DNA from: Nitrososphaeraceae archaeon
GTDB lineage: Archaea > Thermoproteota > Nitrososphaeria > Nitrososphaerales > Nitrososphaeraceae
Length of the DNA stretch: 11,508 bases
Assembly (NCBI GenBank): GCA_025449515.1
Contig: JANWJI010000032.1
Location: 1 to 11,508 of the forward strand
Reading direction: 5' to 3'
The translations under genes and the position numbers were made by a program. Below the pieces are notes generated by a model that saw only the letters and a list, made by a program, of their open reading frames with translations, did no database searches and was not told the DNA's origin. Positions 7,413-11,508 of the stretch are shown one piece after another. Within the stretch, counting starts at the first letter, position 1. Each line of letters begins with the position of its first letter.

Positions 7413-7732
7413 AAATAACAGGAGATTATATCTTGCTTAGTACAATATAGGATTTGTAATATTATCGTACGGCCTATTGTTTATGATTTCATATCCTACA
7501 TTCACCCCAATTGACCGTCTTCCTTTATTTTCTAGGATTCCAGTGTCAGAGTAGGCTCGTATGATTCTATCTGCGAAATAGCTAATTATGTATTTTCAAA
7601 TCAATCAATACTGTCCATCCATCCACTTTTACCTTTATTTTAGCCTGTTACTGTAGACGTGTATGTCACAACGGGATTCCTAAACTCCTTTTTTCTCCTC
7701 TTTCATCATTAAATAAGAATCGGGGTAAAAGT
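7413..7732. other. convergent intergenic interval, possible oligo-T terminator
   Basis: This lies between the 3' ends of the MFS and WtpA-like genes and holds no supported gene. A pyrimidine tract with six T at 7689-7694 could end plus-strand transcripts, but it is far (about 280 bases) from the MFS stop codon. I see no clear hairpin terminator. Confidence 0.4.
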
Positions 7733-8809
7733 TCAACGAGATGTACTCCCTGTAAATGGGATCTTTACCATCTGCCCCTGGGCAACAGGTTTGATACGGT
7801 CCAAACCATCCCGCTGTAATATACTTGAACCATCAGGCGATAGTAAGAACTTGACAAAAGCCTTGGCTCCTGCTAGATTTTGGTAAGTATTGGGTATTGT
7901 AACTGAAAAATAGATTGGTTCACCGTGGACTATTTGACCGCTAGGCAAGGTATGTGTGGCTGTTTTATAAAAATTAGAAAACGACGGATTGCCAAGATTA
8001 ATCTGAGCAGGCAGCGTGATGTATTGAAGTCCTCTAGCTATAGCTTCATGTTTGTATGCAGCTATTGCATCTAGATGCCCAGTCTCCAGAGTTGTTATAA
8101 GGGTTTCCTCTGGAAATAGTTGTTTGGGATTTTTATCCTCTCCTAAGACTCTTTGTTTAATGTTACCATCCCTGTAAAATGAGTTGGCGAGTTTGGACAT
8201 GATTATTGTATAGTATCCTTTGGGGTCTAAATCAGGATCTGTCCTTCCAAACTTGAAGCCTTGCTCAGATAAGACCTGGTACCAGGAGATAAGTCCCTTC
8301 TTTGCCTTATCTAGGTCTGCATGAAAATGACTGGTAGGCAAATATGCAATTACCATTTCCGCAGATGCGAATTTAACTAATCCCTGTGCGAGTGGTGATT
8401 TACTTGCAATATTACTAGTTGAGTTGATCAGTTTGTTGATTGGAATTGTGCCAGCACTGACAAAGACATCTGGTCTCCTCTGACCATCCATTATCATATT
8501 TGCAACTTGTAATGAGCCCCTTCCTTCTCCAGTATATGTATAACCTGTTTTAGCTTGAAATGCTGGACCCAGATCTTTTTCGAATATCTTTACAAGAGAG
8601 CCTGCATACATAACGAATACCTTCACGTTTTGATCTGAAAATGAAGGTTGCGGCGGTATAGCATAGCCATTCTTTACAGGTATTGACGATAGTATCAACA
8701 CGAAGATAACGAGGGCAGCACCAAGTATGCCTGCAGTCTTAGATTTATTACAATAATTATTGTAAATTAGGCTTAGTCTCATAATTCGCTCAGCATACGA
8801 AGGATTCAT
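7733..8809 (-). CDS. wtpA: WtpA/ModA-like tungstate/molybdate-binding protein, membrane-anchored
   Basis: This 358-residue extracellular solute-binding protein is of the archaeal tungstate/molybdate class, and captures the oxyanion outside the membrane for an ABC importer. A basic N-terminus is followed by a hydrophobic segment at 26-45, acting as anchor or signal, with a possible cleavage site after GYA (50). No lipobox cysteine is seen. The first binding loop is YAGSL at 68-72. FGRTDPDLDPKGYY at 187-200 and YKHEAIARGLQYITLP at 252-267 match the WtpA/ModA regions that supply the Asp and Glu ligands of octahedral oxyanion coordination; candidate residues here are D195 and E255. A basic C-terminal tail ends the protein. 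No permease or ATPase gene is adjacent, although WtpB and WtpC normally follow. Start at ATG 8809; Met10 (8782) is an alternative. Confidence 0.85.
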   Translation of the reverse strand: MNPSYAERIMRLSLIYNNYCNKSKTAGILGAALVIFVLILSSIPVKNGYAIPPQPSFSDQNVKVFVMYAGSLVKIFEKDLGPAFQAKTGYTYTGEGRGSLQVANMIMDGQRRPDVFVSAGTIPINKLINSTSNIASKSPLAQGLVKFASAEMVIAYLPTSHFHADLDKAKKGLISWYQVLSEQGFKFGRTDPDLDPKGYYTIIMSKLANSFYRDGNIKQRVLGEDKNPKQLFPEETLITTLETGHLDAIAAYKHEAIARGLQYITLPAQINLGNPSFSNFYKTATHTLPSGQIVHGEPIYFSVTIPNTYQNLAGAKAFVKFLLSPDGSSILQRDGLDRIKPVAQGQMVKIPFTGSTSR

Positions 8810-9126
8810 ACTATTCTTTAAGTCTTTTGAGTTGTCTTGAATTACTGCTTCTCCAAGATATTAGCCGGAGAAAGTCTAAAATTGCTTATTTTTGATGACC
8901 GAAGGTGTAGGGCAAAATTGTTTTATGAATAGTCCCTCATCCAAATTTCAATATTATCTCTAAATTTGGGTATTCATACCTTATACAAGTTTGCCCGCAT
9001 AAATCGAACCAGTATAGGAGTGAAAATGGATTTTGTTATTTGTATTACATTTTAGAAATCGTTTCGTAAGTCAAATAAAATCTCAAGTCCATATCCTATC
9101 ATCTGGACGAGTCAAAAAAATTAAGT
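8810..9126. other. intergenic interval holding a nested inverted repeat
   Basis: No gene is supported. The region lies upstream of the WtpA-like gene and downstream of the small membrane protein, both on the minus strand. Its one strong structure is the nested inverted repeat at 8910-8996, described separately. Confidence 0.5.
8910..8996. repeat. nested three-arm inverted repeat
   Basis: Three pairs of complementary arms are nested in order. Outer: GGGCAAAATTG (8910-8920) with CAAGTTTGCCC (8986-8996), 10 of 11 paired. Middle: ATGAATA (8925-8931) with TATTCAT (8971-8977), 7 of 7. Inner: CCAAATTT (8941-8948) with AAATTTGG (8962-8969), 8 of 8, with a 13-base loop. Together they could fold into one long interrupted hairpin as RNA or DNA. 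It sits about 100-190 bases before the WtpA-like start, so it could be in a leader, be a regulatory site, or be the remnant of a small palindromic element. Confidence 0.7.
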
Positions 9127-9324
9127 CTATCTTAGTAGATGCAAATGATGATCCTTCTTTGGATCTTTTATCGTAGATGTTCCCTTGAGGTCAGTCAAGT
9201 GAGTCACTACGAATGCTGCTACTAATGGTAGACTGATTCCAAATGCAACGTATGCACCAGGTACTATACTTCCGAACATATTCGCCTCATTACCCATTAC
9301 GTGTCTCAAATATATAAATTTCAT
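9127..9324 (-). CDS. small single-helix membrane protein, function unknown
   Basis: The maximal frame is 65 codons. The core is a glycine/alanine-rich hydrophobic helix (GSIVPGAYVAFGISLPLVAAFVV) followed by a polar, lysine-rich tail ending in a histidine cluster (DPKKDHHLHLLR), which would be on the opposite side of the membrane from the N-terminus. Proteins this size are often accessory subunits of membrane complexes, but I cannot name one. The start is uncertain. Codons 3-5 of the maximal frame are part of a strong TATA-like box (9311-9318), which would place transcription start near 9286 and favour Met16 (9279), giving a 50-residue protein. Met10 (9297) is in between. A weaker box (CATTTAAG, about 9345-9353) would instead fit a leaderless start at 9324. 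That it is a gene is likely from the clean helix-tail design. Confidence 0.6.
   Translation of the reverse strand: MKFIYLRHVMGNEANMFGSIVPGAYVAFGISLPLVAAFVVTHLTDLKGTSTIKDPKKDHHLHLLR
9311..9318 (-). promoter_or_regulatory. strong TATA-like box for the small membrane protein
   Basis: Read on the minus strand this is TTTATATA, the best match to the archaeal TATA consensus noticed in the window. It lies inside the maximal reading frame, so if used it forces translation to begin downstream, at Met16 (9279). Confidence 0.5.
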
Positions 9325-9364
9325 TGGAATTCTTCAAAAACCTACTTAAATGCATATAATCTTG

Positions 9365-9438
9365 CTAATTTCAATAAATACCTGTATGTTAAGATAATTA
9401 GTTTGAATATTTTATATAAGAATAAATATTGAAATTAG
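9365..9438. repeat. 12-bp inverted repeat flanking a 50-base AT-rich loop
   Basis: CTAATTTCAATA at 9365-9376 is the exact reverse complement of TATTGAAATTAG at 9427-9438. A related sequence, CTAATTTGAAAATA, lies just to the right at about 9448-9461. The base composition is so skewed that part of the match may be chance. Confidence 0.5.
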
Positions 9439-9490
9439 GTTTATTTTCTAATTTGAAAATATTTAGATAAATTCAATAAAAGTATAATAG

Positions 9491-9760
9491 GTCGAATCGA
9501 CTACATAATGTTAACCGTCGAAGCCGACTGATCGAAAGAGAGGAATGATTCATCATACAGATCTGCATTGCGGGTAAAGGCCCACGATGTCCTAGGAAAT
9601 GTATGGTTGTCGTCATAGAGAAATAGGTAGTCGCTGATTCCAAACGATTGGCGAGGAGTCCAAATCTGTGATGGTAAGGGCAAACTACGAGACTGTCTGG
9701 ACCCTAGGATGTCAGTCCTGGATAGAAAGCCACATATCTTCGAGAATCGGTCGGTTTACG
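9491..9760. other. GC-richer island of unknown origin
   Basis: By hand count 126 of 270 bases are G or C (47%), against very low values immediately to the left. The island opens with the palindrome GTCGAATCGAC (9491-9501) and a related sequence, GTCGAAGCCGAC (9517-9528). The minus strand has an 84-codon open frame over 9501-9755, with only a TTG start at 9683. It is rich in aromatic and acidic residues in its second half (SFGISDYLFLYDDNHTFP). It could be a fragment of a transferred gene or an unrecognised structured RNA. I could not match it to RNase P RNA, SRP RNA, rRNA or tRNA signatures. Confidence 0.4.
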
Positions 9761-10210
9761 TTTTAGATTATTTGTTGCTCTTTTTGGCTGCGTGGTAATA
9801 GTGGAGTTTGTGTTTTGGGCTCGCGCGTGGTATCGCACTACTGGTCGCTATCATTGCAAAGAGATGCAACCATAATAATCAAATATAACATGTTTTTTGA
9901 TCTTTTCGTTAGTATTTGCATAATTTCTGTAATTCTAAATTGTGGCTATAAAAGCATCATTAATGTGTTCACTCTCTCTGGCAGACAACATGACGTGATG
10001 TTGTAGTCCCAAGTCATATTCATCAATCAAATAGTCTTGATTTTCAAGCGATTTTTTTGCGTGATAAGAAGGAACTTGTTTGAAATTTAGTTTTAATGCA
10101 TTTACAAATACAAATAGAGCCAGGCATCATTGTATCTCAATTACAAATATATTTTAGAACCTATGCTCCAGAAGAAAGTTTTATTTCTTAATCTACTACT
10201 TTACTACATT

Positions 10211-10582
10211 ATGAATTACCATCTGGCCACAGCCATTACCCTGCTATGCATTTCAATAATAGGCTTGATTGCAATCCCATTTGGAAATCCCAATTTGGTT
10301 TATGGATCTATAGCACTGGAGCTTTTGTTCATTATTCTAACATGTCTAGTCTGGAAAGAATCCAGTAAGGCGCTATACGCATGTATACCAGTTGGATTCA
10401 TAGTAATCATAGGTAACAGCCTTGCTCCACCACATGTTCATCTTATGACGACATTTGAAAAACCGATAAATGCTGTTATACTGATCATCGGCGGTTATGT
10501 GCTACAAGGACTGTTGATATTATTCGGTTTGAAGACAATATTGGAGAGGCGTTCAATTCATGTGTCAAGTTTCAATAGATAG
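10211..10582 (+). CDS. four-helix membrane protein, function unknown
   Basis: This 123-residue protein has four hydrophobic segments near residues 5-23, 30-48, 53-71 and 86-107, and a short basic C-terminal tail (ERRSIHVSSFNR). A conserved-looking turn, LAPPHVHLM (71-79), lies between helices 3 and 4, with two histidines that could face a metal or cofactor, although nothing else supports that. I do not recognise a named family. The frame is open upstream to a TTG at 10130, which would add 27 mostly hydrophobic residues. I prefer ATG 10211 because the sequence from there begins with a clean first helix and an AT-rich box (TTTTATTTCTTAA, about 10178-10190) lies roughly 26 bases before it. Its promoter and stop are separate from the neighbours, so it is probably monocistronic. 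Confidence 0.68.
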   Translation: MNYHLATAITLLCISIIGLIAIPFGNPNLVYGSIALELLFIILTCLVWKESSKALYACIPVGFIVIIGNSLAPPHVHLMTTFEKPINAVILIIGGYVLQGLLILFGLKTILERRSIHVSSFNR

Positions 10583-10896
10583 GTGGTGTAAAAAGTGATA
10601 TTAAAACAAAGGCATGTACAAGGAGCTAATCTAAATTGTGGAGTGATCTCTTAAGCTAACCTTTAGAATTTAACACAACAGTACTAATCTTAATCTTTTA
10701 CGGCTTGAAGATATTGGCTTATCAGTAAACCATTGAAAATAATACAGAATTGAGAATGGATGAGTGAGTGGTGATTTTACTACTTACTTTTGATATCATT
10801 CGCTAGATTTGTTATTTATGGAATCACAAGCATTTTCAGAATTTAGTTGAAAAGACATAGTTTCACTATCCATCAATCAATAATTAATTCAACAAT
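10583..10896. other. convergent intergenic interval, nothing recognised
   Basis: This AT-rich sequence lies between the 3' ends of the four-helix protein and the methyltransferase. I see no gene, no strong hairpin and no long T-run on either strand. Confidence 0.5.
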
Positions 10897-11508
10897 TCAT
10901 TCTTTCTTTGTTCCTACCACACAAATACATTCATTATTCATTGTTACGGCATTGTTGCCTTGATTGGCATAGTTATTGAGGACTTCATTTGATATCTTAT
11001 TCCATACCTCTTCTTGTCGAGTTTCTGACTCTTTATCCAAGATAATCTTGATTGGTGCAGCTGTGGCCTTGGTATAACTGATAAAGTCTTGGACGGAATC
11101 GAATCTAAATATTACCGGTAATCGTTCAATTTGTACGTTTTTAAATCCTGCCTTTGTCAAAGCATTTTCAAGAATACCTATATCAGCAAGGGCAAACGGT
11201 CCGGGGAGTCCAGGAGGAAGAGCAGGAATATTGAGTTCTCGCATTACTACGCCCATTGAAAAACTAATTAGCGGAACTCTTGGAGGATAGGCCCAAACTG
11301 CGCATGCAAATCTTCCGCTTGACATCAGCCCTCCAAAAATGAGGGCTAACGTAGTTTCTAGATGTGGAAAGTACATCAGCCCCCATCTGCAAAGGACTGC
11401 ATTGAATGATGATCTAGATATTTCTAATAATTCAGCGTCACTTTCTCTAAATTCAACCTTGTCTTGTAATCCCAGGGCTGCGGCCCTTTGTTTTGCAATT
11501 GCCAGCAT
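10897..11508 (-). CDS. class I SAM-dependent methyltransferase (UbiE/MenG-like), partial
   Basis: The visible 203 residues are the C-terminal part of a Rossmann-fold methyltransferase. MLAIAKQRAAALGL matches the helix after the acidic residue that binds the SAM ribose. DKVEFRESDAELL is the strand and acidic loop binding the adenine (motif II). FNAVLCRWGLMYFPHLE is the motif III region, and GGLMSSGRFACAVWAYP is the following strand. The rest is a variable substrate-binding part with a proline-rich stretch (NIPALPPGLPGPF) and a typical late strand, AGFKNVQIERLPVIF. Motif I (the GxGxG loop) must lie beyond the right edge, so the ATG at 11506-11508 is internal rather than the true start. The acceptor could be a quinone, lipid or small metabolite; sequence alone does not decide. 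It ends in TGA at 10897. Confidence 0.85.
   Translation of the reverse strand: MLAIAKQRAAALGLQDKVEFRESDAELLEISRSSFNAVLCRWGLMYFPHLETTLALIFGGLMSSGRFACAVWAYPPRVPLISFSMGVVMRELNIPALPPGLPGPFALADIGILENALTKAGFKNVQIERLPVIFRFDSVQDFISYTKATAAPIKIILDKESETRQEEVWNKISNEVLNNYANQGNNAVTMNNECICVVGTKKE

Larger units (their letters stand above)
9325..10210. other. long gene-poor interval: AT-rich inverted repeat, then GC-richer island
   Basis: About 890 bases contain no recognised gene. The first part (9361-9490) is extremely AT-rich and carries the inverted repeat at 9365-9438. It changes sharply at about 9491 into a segment of clearly higher GC content, up to about 9760. After that come a mixed stretch with short unconvincing frames (for example 9815-10006, +, TTG start) and another AT-rich stretch. 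A minus-strand frame is open over 9501-9755 but lacks an ATG and a known motif. Confidence 0.5.

Noticed and set aside
9501..9760. RNase P or SRP RNA gene in the GC-richer island
   Set aside because: GAGGAGTCC near 9653 recalls the RNase P element GAGGAAAGTCC, but the other conserved elements are not found at the expected places, and no SRP helix 8 signature is visible.
9815..10006. 63-codon plus-strand frame starting at TTG
   Set aside because: TTG start without a promoter, no motif, and a hydrophobic stretch explained by AT-rich sequence.

Overview
The window looks like a stretch of an ammonia-oxidising archaeal chromosome (Nitrososphaeria, most like a Nitrosocosmicus/Nitrososphaera-type soil lineage). 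This is inference from several signs: AT-rich DNA, TATA-like boxes about 25-30 bases before start codons with no clear ribosome binding site, an Lrp/AsnC-type regulator with two HTH modules, a tungstate/molybdate binding protein of the archaeal WtpA type, and a cysteine-rich HiPIP-like protein. No RNA gene, CRISPR array, insertion sequence or integrase was seen. Coding density is low, and at least two genes are visibly broken, so the region reads as accessory or decaying sequence.

Layout from left to right. At 115-1032 (+) is a two-HTH Lrp/AsnC-like regulator broken by two frame changes near its middle. At 1661-2434 (-) is an intact six-helix voltage-gated-type cation channel whose selectivity filter reads TTVAYGE rather than TVGYGD. 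At 2748-4250 (-) is a patatin-like phospholipase of about 500 codons, in one continuous frame but interrupted by TGA at codon 26 (in the oxyanion-hole motif) and TAA at codon 231. A divergent interval with a 16-bp perfect palindrome follows, then a short unrecognised reading frame at 4475 that ends inside a 19-bp tandem repeat and may continue in another frame to 4913. At 5129-5626 (-) is a protein with two HiPIP-like cysteine clusters, divergent from a 14-helix DHA2-type MFS exporter (5892-7412, +), which appears to start at TTG. Convergent to that is an orphan WtpA-like oxyanion-binding protein (7733-8809, -).

The right third is sparse. It has a nested inverted repeat (8910-8996), a tiny one-helix membrane protein (9127-9324, -), a very AT-rich inverted repeat (9365-9438) beside a clearly more GC-rich island (about 9491-9760) of unknown nature, a four-helix membrane protein (10211-10582, +), and the C-terminal part of a class I SAM-dependent methyltransferase that runs off the right edge (10897-11508, -).

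No operon is evident. Nearly every gene is monocistronic with its own intergenic space, so the window gives little evidence that its genes act together. The HiPIP-like/MFS pair shares a divergent intergenic region and could be co-regulated. I did not find a convincing new multi-gene system. The best leads are the altered channel filter, the nested inverted repeat at 8910-8996, the GC-rich island, and the fixed-frame nonsense pattern in the phospholipase.
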